NCBI RefSeq assembly: GCF_003385845.1
Contig: NZ_QRDJ01000006.1
Location: forward strand, 1,052,707 to 1,116,706
Source of the DNA: Kushneria indalinina DSM 14324
Lineage (GTDB): Bacteria; Pseudomonadota; Gammaproteobacteria; Pseudomonadales; Halomonadaceae
Length of the DNA stretch: 64,000 nt
Direction: 5' to 3'
Shown here: in pieces, positions 1-7,977 of the stretch
Position numbering within the stretch: the first letter of the stretch is position 1
Layout: every line of letters starts with the position of its first letter
Notes under the pieces: generated by a model
What the model was told of the DNA's origin: nothing
Databases searched by the model: none
Seen by the model: the letters and a program-made list of their open reading frames with translations, nothing else
Translations under genes and position numbers: made by a program

Positions 1-78
1 ATCCTGCAGCAGGCCGGTACTTCGGTTCTGGCGCAGGCCAACCAGACCACTCAGGGCGTCATGTCCCTGCTGCGTTAA
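1..78 (+). CDS. fliC: Flagellin, C-terminal end only (cut by left edge)
   Basis: The first 25 codons of the window, read from base 1, encode a typical flagellin D0 C-terminus (LQQAGTSVLAQANQ, ending SLLR) followed by TAA. In this family the segment forms the C-terminal half of the coiled-coil D0 core that packs in the filament lumen and is needed for polymerisation. The rest of the gene lies left of the window, so its length and start are unknown. A UUCG-loop terminator follows 39 bases downstream. The same 3' end reappears at 825-902, so at least two related flagellin ends exist here besides the divergent large flagellin at 1089-3216. Confidence 0.9.
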   Translation: MLQQAGTSVLAQANQTTQGVMSLLR

Positions 79-116
79 TCGCAGACCGGTTGAAAGCGTT
101 AGATTTGAACATATCA

Positions 117-141
117 GGGGCGCCTTCGGGCGCCCTTTTTT
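117..141 (+). terminator. Intrinsic terminator of the first flagellin gene
   Basis: Stem GGGCGCC (118-124), TTCG tetraloop, stem GGCGCCC (129-135), then six T. The same hairpin is duplicated at 926-950. Confidence 0.9.
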
Positions 142-188
142 GTGTTGTCACCATGGCATATTTAACAAGTAACTGTTGCGAGGCCACC

Positions 189-812
189 ATGAATTACTCT
201 CCAGCACTGCGCCAACAGGGTAAGGCGCTCTTTGGCGTTTTGGCTTTGATGGCTGCTTTCTGTTTCTTGTTGCTGGGGTTACTCACTATCGTGGTTATCA
301 GCTTTACTTGGTCTTATAAAAACCTGACTGCTGAGGATTATGTGGCGACACTATGGTTTGAACCGGCGGCTGTACACAGCAACCTAGCTTACATGGCACA
401 TCTTTCGACTGATCAGGATCACTCGGAATATAAGAGTTATGAAATTATGGGTGATCAGTGGCGACTGGATGCTCGCTTTTTAAAAATGCGCTGGATGGCA
501 ACGGCATTTGTAGGGCAGCAGTCCAGATACGCCCTTTCTCGCCTGGAAGGTCGTTACTCCAACATCAATGATGCCAATCATCTGCCACATATGGCGCACG
601 ATATCGACGGCGGTGGTGTCTTGGAGAGCTTTTCAATCTTTGGTTTTAATATCTTTGCCGATATCAACTATGGCTCTTCGGTTTATCAGGATATCCACCC
701 GAATACGCTTTACACCGTCTATAAGACTACCACCGGCCTACTGGTTAGACAGGCCGTCATGCATGAAGAAAAAACACTAAGAAACTTCTGGCAACGACTC
801 ATCGATTTTTAG
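189..812 (+). CDS. Small membrane protein of unknown function
   Basis: From the ATG at 189 (GAGG just upstream) it encodes 207 residues. One strong hydrophobic segment lies at about residues 15-40 (LALMAAFCFLLLGLLTIVV) and the remainder looks soluble. The stretch WRLDARFLKMRWMA...YALSRLEGRYSNI resembles a group of short proteobacterial proteins loosely named cation/multidrug efflux pump proteins; this is recalled similarity, not a tested match, and with one membrane segment it is not a transporter by itself. The open frame extends upstream to 90, but that part overlaps the flagellin terminator, so it is probably not translated; ATG at 153 is an alternative start. The gene sits between two copies of a flagellin 3' end and stops four bases before the second copy begins. 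Confidence 0.65.
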   Translation: MNYSPALRQQGKALFGVLALMAAFCFLLLGLLTIVVISFTWSYKNLTAEDYVATLWFEPAAVHSNLAYMAHLSTDQDHSEYKSYEIMGDQWRLDARFLKMRWMATAFVGQQSRYALSRLEGRYSNINDANHLPHMAHDIDGGGVLESFSIFGFNIFADINYGSSVYQDIHPNTLYTVYKTTTGLLVRQAVMHEEKTLRNFWQRLIDF

Positions 813-815
813 AAG

Positions 816-902
816 TCAACGAAGACCTTGCAGCAGGCCGGCACGTCCGTTCTGGCGCAGGCCAACCAGACCACTCAGGGCATCATGTCTCTGCTGCGTT
901 AA
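816..902 (+). pseudogene. Flagellin C-terminal remnant
   Basis: After the TAG of the preceding gene the same reading frame continues as STKTLQQAGTSVLAQANQ and ends SLLR plus TAA. It matches the flagellin tail at 1-78 at an offset of 824 bases, with only a few substitutions. There is no start codon, N-terminal domain or promoter, so it cannot make a flagellin. It looks like a relic of a tandem flagellin gene whose body was lost or replaced by the 189-812 gene. Confidence 0.85.
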
Positions 903-925
903 TCGCAGTTCGGTTGAAAGCATCA

Positions 926-950
926 GGGGCGCCTTCGGGCGCCCTTTTTT
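926..950 (+). terminator. Intrinsic terminator, second copy
   Basis: GGGCGCC (927-933), TTCG, GGCGCCC (938-944) and six T, the same hairpin as at 117-141. It belongs to the duplicated flagellin 3' end and would now end transcription of the 189-812 gene. Confidence 0.9.
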
Positions 951-1026
951 GTGCCCTGTTGTTGACGCCCTCCTCCGCCTCAGCCGCAGCGTCCTTGAAC
1001 ATGGCCCCACCAATTTTTTTATTTTC

Positions 1027-1053
1027 TAAACCTCAGAAAACTTTGGCCGTTAA
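1027..1053 (+). promoter_or_regulatory. Sigma-28 (FliA) promoter of the large flagellin gene
   Basis: TAAA at 1027-1030, exactly 15 bases, then GCCGTTAA at 1046-1053. The consensus for FliA is TAAA-N15-GCCGATAA, so there is one mismatch. The start codon lies 35 bases downstream, as expected for a class III flagellar gene. Confidence 0.85.
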
Positions 1054-1088
1054 AGCGGTTATCCGGCTACCCGCTCCTGAGGATCCGC

Positions 1089-3216
1089 ATGACCTCGATC
1101 TCATCCGCATCGTCTCGCCTCGCCACTAATTCACTGGACAAGACTCAGCGCTCGCTCAATCAGGCGATCGAGCGGTTATCCAGCGGGCTGCGCGTTAATT
1201 CCGCGAAGGACGATGCCGCGGGTCTGGCGATTGGCAACCGAATGGAGGCGCAGGTGCGCGGCACCGAGCAGGCGCGACGCAATACCAATGATGGCGCCTC
1301 GATGTCGCTGACCGCCGAAGGCGCGCTTTCCCAGGTCAACGATCATCTGCAACGCATTCGCGAGCTGACCGTTCAGGGGGCTCAACGGCACGCTCAAGCT
1401 GGTCGATCAGGATGCCATCCAGCAGGAAATCAATCTTAACCTGAAGGAAATTGATCGGCTCAATAGCCAGGCAGAGTTCAACGGCATCAATCTGCTCGAT
1501 GGCTCAGCGGGAACAGTCAACGTGCAGGTGGGTGCCAATGACGGGGAAACGCTGGGCGTGGATCTCAACCGCCCTGGCTTCAGCGTGGAGGAACTCGGGC
1601 TGACCGATTTCACCGTTGCCGGCATCAGCGGCGAGGTGACCGATATCAATATCGTGACGGGCCGCGCACGGGATATCGCCGTCAGGGCCGGTGATTTTGC
1701 CCTGCCCGCCGGCTACAACAACCCACAGCTGATGCAGGCCGGTGCCAACACGGCCGGCTACCCGGCCAGCTGGTATACCCGCGCTCAGGATGGCGAGGGT
1801 AACACCGTTTATTTCGCCTCCAGCGTCAACGCTACTCACGAGACCGCCACGGATGCCAGCCAGGTTCGCATCGATATCAACCAGCAGCTCTACGCGCCGG
1901 TCACCAGTCATCAGGGGTATCAGATCGCGGACGTGGACAGTGTTTTTCTTGATCGCAGCGGGGCCACCCTTGCGGGTGATAACCAGCTGGTCAAAACCGG
2001 AACGCAGCACTTCATTAAAAACGGCAGTGGCTTTGATGCCACTTACTACCGCGCCGATGTGACCACAAGCCCTGCGGCCATTGAGACCCAGGTGAACAGC
2101 AACGAGGCTACGTGGCCGCCCTCGCCGGTCACCAGTATCAATGGGATATCGTTTGAAAATACTGATGCCGAGTATTTCGATAGCAACAATCAGCCGGTAG
2201 ACCGTGCCACCCTGAGCCAGACGAATGGTAACTATTATCTGACCACCTCGGATACTGACGGCAACAGCGTCTTTTACCCGGCAGACGTTGATACTGATAA
2301 TTACGTTGTTAGAGCAAATTCTGACCAACCGGCTTCAGCGCCGGTCACCCGGCCCGTCACCGAAGTCGATGGTCAGTCAATTGATGAGGCGTCACATCGT
2401 TATCTTGATGCCAACGGCAACCCGGCGCTTTTTCAAAATGCGACGCTCACACAATCCGATGATGGTCAGTACTACCTTGAGCAGGAGGGCCGCTATTACG
2501 CCGTCGTGCCCGAAAGCGTCACCGCCAGCCGGCCGCAGGTGATTGCCACCGCCACGACAGACACGCCGATTACGTCCCCTGAAAAGGCCATTACGATCGA
2601 GCGTGACATGGTCGATGGCGCCTCCACCATCACGCTTGATCCGCGCAACGTGACGGCAAGCTATACCGACCGGGACGGCCGACGCATGGAAGATGCCCTG
2701 CGCGTGGATGGCGACGGGCAGTATTTTTTACGCGCTGCCAACGGTGGTGATGAGACGACCGGGTACCGCTCCGCGACACTGGTCAACACCCAGGAGATGG
2801 GCACCCTGCTCAAGACGCGTACCGGCAGTGGCGATCTGATCATTTATTATCGGATGAACGTGCGCGCCAATACGGATGTGCCCAGCACGCACAGCACGGT
2901 CGAGCTGACGGAAGTAAACCCCGAGATTCGTCTCAGAACCCCCGATGACCCGCTCGCTGCACTCGATCGCGCCATCGCCCGGGTCGATGGCAAGCGCAGC
3001 GCGCTGGGTGCCACCCAAAACCGCATGAGCGCGATCATCGATCAGCAGGGTCATACCATTGGCGCCCTGAGCGAAGCGCGCTCACGCATCATGGATGCCG
3101 ACTACGCGGTGGAAGTCTCCCGCATGAGCCGCGCTCAAATCACCCAGCAGGCCGGTACGGCCGTGCTGGCCCAGGCCAATCAGCGACTGGACAGCGTGCT
3201 CGCCCTGCTGCGTTGA
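1089..3216 (+). pseudogene. fliC: Large flagellin gene interrupted by a one-base frameshift
   Basis: Start ATG at 1089 has GAGG seven bases upstream. The N-terminal D0/D1 region is clear ([19 protein letters not shown], then RNTNDG and [11 protein letters not shown]). At about 1376-1383 (GTTCAGGGGGCTCAACGG) one extra base shifts the frame, and the first frame ends at 1437-1439. The normal continuation ([16 protein letters not shown]) resumes in the next frame and stays open to 3216, ending in a D0 C-terminus (ITQQAGTAVLAQANQ, ALLR). Without the extra base the product would be 708 residues, larger than common 270-500 residue flagellins. The extra length is a hypervariable centre (about 1750-2800) made of degenerate repeats. 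Since no other stop is present, the shift is recent, a sequencing error, or bypassed by +1 slippage on the G run. Confidence 0.88.
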
Positions 3217-3344
3217 GCGTGGCGAACTGCTCTTCTGCCGGATAGTTTCGACACTGGCCATCCACTTTTCCCTGCCCGCGTTTTAGTCCCCTTCTCCTGC
3301 TTGGTTACCACACGCACAGGGGCAGCCTCACTGTTACAAAATGT

Positions 3345-3371
3345 TAAAGAAACTTTGCCCCAGGCCGTTAT
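3345..3371 (+). promoter_or_regulatory. Sigma-28-type promoter upstream of the OmpW gene
   Basis: TAAA at 3345-3348, exactly 15 bases, then GCCGTTAT at 3364-3371. This has the same spacing and nearly the same -10 element as the flagellin promoter at 1027. It lies 129 bases before the ompW-like start with no other gene between. It is inferred from sequence only. Confidence 0.65.
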
Positions 3372-3500
3372 TTCAGTCATCAGGCAGTGTTTTCAGTTCG
3401 TCATACGACGCCGCTTTCAGTGCCGGCTTATCGCCCTTATGGGTGTTGAATCAGCACAGCCATAACGCCTGAACATCACGTTGGTTTATGGAGTGTTGTC

Positions 3501-4157
3501 ATGTTTCGAACCCTACGGCGTTTTCCAGCAGCTCTGATGGCCACCGCGCTAATGGTGTTGTGCATGCTGCCCGGACTGTCCCAGGCAGCATCGAGCGGCA
3601 TTCAACAAGGCGACTGGCTGCTACGCCTGAAGGTGGCCGGCCTGGTGCCCACGCATGAAACAAGCAGCACTACCCCACTGGGCGGCCATCTGGACACACC
3701 ATCGACGATATTACCCACGCTGGATGTGAGCTATTTCCTGACCGATCACTGGGCCGTCGAAATGAGCGGCGGCACTTTCTCGAGCGATTATCGACTGCGC
3801 GACAGCCTGCTGGGCGATCTGGAGGTCGGCCGCATTAAAAGCGGGAGCGTCTCGCTGGTGGCGCAGTATCACTTTCGCCCGGATACTGCTATCAGACCCT
3901 GGTTGGGCATCGGTATTAATCATACCTGGCCGATAAGCATCGATCCGGAAGAAGGTGTGCCCGATTTTGAGGCCAGCAGACTAACCAGCCCATTGATTGA
4001 TGCCGGTCTGGATTACCCGTTATGGGGGCCGTGGTTTGCCAGTGCCAGCATGCGCTATGTGATGCTGCCGACTCAGCGCTTTGAAGGGGATGGTTTCAGT
4101 GCCAGGTCACGCTTGAATGTTCTGGTCATGAGCGCCGGTCTGGGGCTTCATTTCTGA
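3501..4157 (+). CDS. ompW: OmpW-family outer membrane protein
   Basis: 218 residues with an N-terminal signal peptide (hydrophobic core about 10-27, cleavage near GLSQA). The mature part has the OmpW pattern: GDWLLRLKVAGLVPT at the start, an aromatic/Gly-rich alternating pattern suited to an eight-stranded barrel, PTLDVSYFLTDHWAVE, and a final strand ending in Phe (SAGLGLHF). Family members form small barrels for hydrophobic compounds and respond to salt or oxygen stress. GGAG precedes the ATG (TATGGAGTGTTGTC). A terminator follows the stop directly, so it is monocistronic, and a sigma-28-like promoter lies upstream, which suggests co-expression with late flagellar genes. Confidence 0.85.
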   Translation: MFRTLRRFPAALMATALMVLCMLPGLSQAASSGIQQGDWLLRLKVAGLVPTHETSSTTPLGGHLDTPSTILPTLDVSYFLTDHWAVEMSGGTFSSDYRLRDSLLGDLEVGRIKSGSVSLVAQYHFRPDTAIRPWLGIGINHTWPISIDPEEGVPDFEASRLTSPLIDAGLDYPLWGPWFASASMRYVMLPTQRFEGDGFSARSRLNVLVMSAGLGLHF

Positions 4158-4162
4158 CGATA

Positions 4163-4190
4163 GACGCCACTGCTGGCGTCTTGTCTTTCT
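4163..4190 (+). terminator. Intrinsic terminator after ompW
   Basis: GACGCCA (4163-4169), loop CTGC, TGGCGTC (4174-4180), followed by a T-rich tract. It begins five bases after the stop codon and argues against an upstream start for the next gene. Confidence 0.8.
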
Positions 4191-4282
4191 TTTCCAGATT
4201 GTCTGGTGGTGGCGCATCGCCCGCGCGGCCCAAACGACAGCTTGCCGGAAACCGGCATATTGGCAGGGGGGCATTCACCTTG

Positions 4283-5416
4283 ATGCTCGATCTTGGAACA
4301 CTTCATTTCTCGAGCGCTGTCAGCCGTGGGGCCTATCTTGCCGTTTTTCTGGTATTGGCTGTGCGCCAGCGCGAGGCGCGCTATCTGTGGCACTGGATCG
4401 GCGCGATTCTCGCCTCCCTACTGGGCGCGCTGGTGTTGTTCAATAATCCGATCGACGAGCAATTACCCGTCTGGGTAAGCATGCAGCTTTTTGCCTTTTA
4501 TATGGCAAGCCTAGTGCTGTCATGGAGCGGGTTACGGCGTTTTTATGGCCATAACCTGCATTGGCCGGCGCTGCTGATATTGATTGTATTGCCATCGCTT
4601 GTGTGTCTTCCGCGGCCATGGCTGAACCTTTCGGCACATACCACGACGCTTGTGTTTTTCATGTGCGCTGCCCTTGCCGCAGGCCTGGTGGTGGTCGAGA
4701 TTATCAGGGCCAGAAGCGAAAGGCTCTGGTCACAGCTGGTCGTGGCGCTTGCCTTTACGGGTTACTGTGCCAGTTTTTTGCTGGTCGTTTTGTTGTTGCA
4801 ATTCACATCGCTACAGGTGTCGTCAAAAACGTCCTACCTGTCGATGATTTTTGACCAGGTCACCAGCATTCTGGTGTATGTCGGCTATATCGCGATGAAC
4901 GGTGAGCGCGCCAATCTGAAGCTGAGACAACAGGCCGACACCGATCCCCTGACCGGGCTTTTCAATCGGCGCGGCATTCAGCGCATGCTCAAGGAACGAC
5001 CCTGTGAAGGGGCTGAAAGCGAGCCGATGAGCGTCGTCATTGGCGATCTTGATCACTTCAAGCGCATCAACGACACGCTGGGGCATGAGGGCGGCGATGT
5101 GGTGTTGAGAATTTTCACCGAGCGCTTGAAAAGCACGCTGCGCCGCGATGATCTGGCGGTGCGCTGGGGTGGCGAGGAATTTCTGGTGGTGCTGCCGCAT
5201 ACCGATATCGAGGCAGCCGAGGTATTTGCTGAACGCTTGAGAGAGCTGACCGAAACCCACCCCTTTCAGGTGTGCGGCAAGAGCCTTGCCATCACCATCA
5301 GCATTGGTATTGCCGAGGTCGAGCGACCGGCAGAGCACTTCAACAAGGCGATCCAGCAGGCTGACAAGGCGCTCTATCGTGCCAAGCGTGAAGGACGCAA
5401 TCGGGTCTGCCGCTAG
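4283..5416 (+). CDS. Membrane-anchored diguanylate cyclase (GGDEF)
   Basis: From ATG 4283 (AGGGGG upstream) 377 residues. The N-terminal ~200 residues carry about six hydrophobic segments with short loops and no recognised extracellular ligand domain. A GGDEF domain follows (DTDPLTGLFNRRG opening, GDLDHFKRINDTLGHEGGD, then GGEEF at the active site). The product should make cyclic di-GMP from two GTP at the inner membrane. An RxxD inhibitory site (RRDD) sits five residues before GGEEF, so feedback inhibition by product is expected. The frame stays open back to 4181, but that part overlaps the ompW terminator. Its position between flagellin genes and the fli operons suggests a link to the motile-sessile choice. 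Confidence 0.88.
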   Translation: MLDLGTLHFSSAVSRGAYLAVFLVLAVRQREARYLWHWIGAILASLLGALVLFNNPIDEQLPVWVSMQLFAFYMASLVLSWSGLRRFYGHNLHWPALLILIVLPSLVCLPRPWLNLSAHTTTLVFFMCAALAAGLVVVEIIRARSERLWSQLVVALAFTGYCASFLLVVLLLQFTSLQVSSKTSYLSMIFDQVTSILVYVGYIAMNGERANLKLRQQADTDPLTGLFNRRGIQRMLKERPCEGAESEPMSVVIGDLDHFKRINDTLGHEGGDVVLRIFTERLKSTLRRDDLAVRWGGEEFLVVLPHTDIEAAEVFAERLRELTETHPFQVCGKSLAITISIGIAEVERPAEHFNKAIQQADKALYRAKREGRNRVCR

Positions 5417-5470
5417 ATTGAACCTGCAGCACGTCGTTGACGCGATACAGGTTCATTGATCGCTGTCCAT

Positions 5471-6481
5471 TCAGTAACGATTGCCTTCCATATCTTCATA
5501 ACCAAAATCTTTTGTCATCGCCCGGTGATCAAACAGTTCCCCCCAGGCACGATCATGCGCCGCCGAGCGAAAGTTTTTCATGCCACCGGTAGGGGTAAAG
5601 GTGATTTCGCCAAAGTAAATGGCATCACGCATCAGGTAGAAATCAACACGTGCAAACCCGAAACCTTCCGACAGCTTGAGCGCCAGCTTCATGGCACGAT
5701 CCAGCTGGGCTGGCTTCTCGATCGGACAGTCGGTATTGAAACGCTCGTTAACCACTTCCACAAGATTCCAGTCCTGATCATAGTAATCGACATGAAAATC
5801 GGTGAAGCGGTCATGCGTGACTTCGATGAAAATCTTCGGTTCCTGCCCCTCGGCTCGAAAGCAGTAGAACTTGTAGTCCTTGGGGATCTTGCCGTTTTCA
5901 TCGAGCAGCAGCTTTTCACACATCAGCCGGGGCTTGATGCTGCGATAGTGCAACTCTCGGCTGTCACGATAGAAGTTACTGGCGAGCCAGTGATCGCTGA
6001 GACGACGCATCAGATCGTAGCTGTAGTCGGCCTTGTTGTGCACCACCAGGTTGTAGCCGGAGCCGTGGTTGGCCTTGAGCACGAAACTGTTGGGCAGGCG
6101 GTCGTAATCGTCCTGAGTAAAGGGCTGAGAGATGGGATACAGCGGCAGCAGGGTGTCATTGCCAATCTTCTGGCGCACATAGTCACGTACCAGAAGTTTG
6201 TCACTGAGCGGCGAGAAGATGGGCTCGGGATGCAGGCGCCGATAGCATATTTTTTCGTTAAAGGTTTCAGGATTGATCAGGTTGGGCCTGACGCCAAAGT
6301 GCTTCTGGTAGCGGTGCGCAATGTAAAGGCGATCCGGTATCCAGCGGGTAATGCTTCTTCGCATCATGCGTAGCCATTTCTGGCGCTTTTGAGGGAGAAG
6401 CTTTTTGAAATCGGTTTCGTAACCCTGCATCTCTGCTTTGGCGTGCTGACTTGCGGTTGAAAACACGTGTAATTCAGCCAT
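5471..6481 (-). CDS. TupA-like ATP-grasp family protein
   Basis: 336 residues from the ATG at 6481, chosen because AGGGG lies about six bases upstream; ATGs at 6487 and 6502 in frame are alternatives. Motifs of the TupA-like ATP-grasp group are visible: FNEKICYRRLH, FVLKANHGSGYN (a glycine-rich ATP loop), PKDYKFYCFRAEG, and the C-terminal GFARVDFYLM...IYFGEITFTPTGG with the metal-binding Asp and Glu. Family members are generally found in surface-polysaccharide loci and are thought to join carboxylates to amines or decorate sugars; the substrate here is unknown. It converges with the diguanylate cyclase gene and sits inside the flagellar region, so a role in modifying a surface structure such as flagellin is possible but unproven. 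Confidence 0.75.
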   Translation of the reverse strand: MAELHVFSTASQHAKAEMQGYETDFKKLLPQKRQKWLRMMRRSITRWIPDRLYIAHRYQKHFGVRPNLINPETFNEKICYRRLHPEPIFSPLSDKLLVRDYVRQKIGNDTLLPLYPISQPFTQDDYDRLPNSFVLKANHGSGYNLVVHNKADYSYDLMRRLSDHWLASNFYRDSRELHYRSIKPRLMCEKLLLDENGKIPKDYKFYCFRAEGQEPKIFIEVTHDRFTDFHVDYYDQDWNLVEVVNERFNTDCPIEKPAQLDRAMKLALKLSEGFGFARVDFYLMRDAIYFGEITFTPTGGMKNFRSAAHDRAWGELFDHRAMTKDFGYEDMEGNRY

Positions 6482-6502
6482 TGCCATCCCCTGCGAGGTC
6501 AT

Positions 6503-6942
6503 TGGATATTTCAGTAAGTAACGCCGACCTCACAAAAGGTAAAACGAGTAACTTGAAGAAAGTGTGCCGCAGCGTGCATGCCCCCTGGCTCTAACTGATC
6601 TCGTTGATGGCTGGCAAAGCCCGTGAGCTACAGGGTGTCATGAGTTGGCGCCAGTCCACGTGCCGCCTTCAGCCCGGCATCAAAAAAGCAGGTAACTCCC
6701 TGTTTCGAGGAACTTAAGTTTCTTCTGACGTAAGCGTTAAATTCATTCTCGCGCTCGTTTTCTCGAAGAATTCTCATCCTGATGGCTCAAAAATCGCACC
6801 AGCCCCCTCGAATTTTTCTGCTCAAATTCAGCTTTTTTTGGGATTTATTGCATCAGGTAATTTTTATATAAAAGCGTTCCAGCACAGTTTTTAGCAACCT
6901 TTAAAACGTTTTCAACAGCAACCCCGGAAAGGGAGCATCACC
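6503..6942. other. Intergenic region before flaG, no gene seen
   Basis: Divergent spacer of about 460 bases between the ATP-grasp gene and flaG. It becomes AT-rich from 6780 to 6900 (including TTTTTATATAAAAG at 6861), which probably holds the flaG promoter, but I found no convincing sigma-70 pair or sigma-28 element. AACTTAAGTT (6711-6720) is a short palindrome of unknown meaning. No convincing open frame. Confidence 0.5.
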
Positions 6943-7275
6943 ATGATCATCAACCCCATCATCCAGAGCGTTTCCAGTACCGCTGTATCCTCCAGGCCCG
7001 TTACGGCCTCTGCCCTGCCTGTCACCGCATTGCCCTTGCCTTTCGAAAAAGAAGACAACACCACAGGGCTTGAAAAGGCCGTGAGCCGGCTGAATCAGGA
7101 TTTCGCCCCTATCGGCATCGAATTTGATATTCATGACGACAGTGGCCGAATCGTGACGCGCGTGATCGATCGCGCAAGTGGCGATGTACTGCGTCAGATC
7201 CCCACCGAAGAGGTGCTTCATATTGCGCGCCTGGCGGCACGTCAGCAGGGCCGTCTCTTGCAGACAACAGCGTGA
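6943..7275 (+). CDS. flaG: FlaG family flagellar protein
   Basis: 110 residues with AAAGGGAG upstream of the ATG. The C-terminal half has the FlaG pattern: LEKAVSRLNQDF, then a D-D-SGRIVTRVID core, then SGDVLRQIPTEEVLHIARL. The N-terminal ~40 residues are low-complexity and Ser/Ala/Pro-rich, as usual. In polar-flagellate bacteria FlaG influences filament length and usually sits between flagellin and fliD; here fliD is about 43 kb away. It converges with fliE over a shared terminator. Confidence 0.88.
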   Translation: MIINPIIQSVSSTAVSSRPVTASALPVTALPLPFEKEDNTTGLEKAVSRLNQDFAPIGIEFDIHDDSGRIVTRVIDRASGDVLRQIPTEEVLHIARLAARQQGRLLQTTA

Positions 7276-7318
7276 AAGGCAGCCGATAGCTCAGGATATG
7301 AAGGCTGCAGATACAACA

Positions 7319-7338
7319 AAGCGCCCTTTCGGGCGCTT
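7319..7338. terminator. Bidirectional terminator between flaG and fliE
   Basis: AAGCGCCC (7319-7326), loop TTTC, GGGCGCTT (7331-7338). On the minus strand it runs into TTTGTTGT, so it works best for fliE; it can also stop flaG transcripts. Confidence 0.75.
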
Positions 7339-7389
7339 GATCGGAATCAGAAAAGATACTGCAGGGACGCAGTATCACTCCCTCAATAT

Positions 7390-7713
7390 TTACACCTGCA
7401 TGCTCATGATCTCGCGATAGGCGCTGAGCACACGATTGCGCACCTGTACCCCCATTTCCATGGCGACGCTGGATTTTTGCATGTCGACCATGACGTCGTT
7501 GAGCGCCACATTGCTGTCACCGCGCGAAAAGGCCAAAGCCTTGGTTTCGGCAGCCTGCTTCAGACCATCGATCCGATCGATCGCCCCCTTGAGTTCTCCA
7601 GCAAAACTGACACCTCCAACCTGCTGTGCAGCATTGTGATGACCGCCTGCCTGCTGCGCCACGCCCTGCATCTGCTGAACCAGGGCCTGAAGGCCCGCTG
7701 CTGCCACTGACAT
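7390..7713 (-). CDS. fliE: Flagellar hook-basal body protein FliE
   Basis: 107 residues from ATG 7713, preceded by GGAG nine bases upstream; an in-frame ATG at 7761 would add 16 residues that FliE homologues lack. The family core is complete: SFAGELKGAIDRID, then GDSNVALNDVMVDMQKSSVAMEMGVQVRNRVLSAYREIMSMQV at the C-terminus, nearly as in enterics. FliE is a rod-type protein linking the MS ring to the rod and is an early export substrate. It is transcribed alone, divergently from fliF, the usual enteric arrangement. Confidence 0.95.
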   Translation of the reverse strand: MSVAAAGLQALVQQMQGVAQQAGGHHNAAQQVGGVSFAGELKGAIDRIDGLKQAAETKALAFSRGDSNVALNDVMVDMQKSSVAMEMGVQVRNRVLSAYREIMSMQV

Positions 7714-7977
7714 TAGAGTAACTCCGGGAGAGTAAACGTAACTGGAAGTAAAGTTTGTCAAGGAATGTGGCGCAGCTTAAAGACAAAGTGCTCCTGTCGA
7801 TTGTTCTAAATAGTGAAAAAAACAACGGCTATTCGATCCTTCAATCTGGTTACTTACCGTAATAATGACGCCACTCCCGGTATAGGGTGCCACCGTTGCA
7901 GGCGCCCAGCGCATAAAGAGTCTGCCGATGCCCATCGAGCTGAACCCGCGTAACACCAATAACACTGAGGCGATGTG
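7714..7977. promoter_or_regulatory. Divergent fliE / fliF control region
   Basis: 264 bases between two oppositely transcribed class II genes, so it must carry promoters for both. By analogy with enterics FlhDC should bind here. I did not find a match to the known FlhDC box that I would defend, nor a sigma-28 element. Confidence 0.5.

Noticed and set aside
1376-1380. Classical phase-variation homopolymer in the flagellin
   Set aside because: The G run is only five bases, shorter than typical slipping tracts, so phase variation is kept only as one of several explanations.
1504-2328. Minus-strand open frame of 274 codons
   Set aside because: Antisense to the large flagellin; no start signals.
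5456-6373. Plus-strand open frame of 305 codons
   Set aside because: It lies opposite the ATP-grasp gene, has no ribosome site or family character, and is a typical antisense shadow of GC-rich coding DNA.
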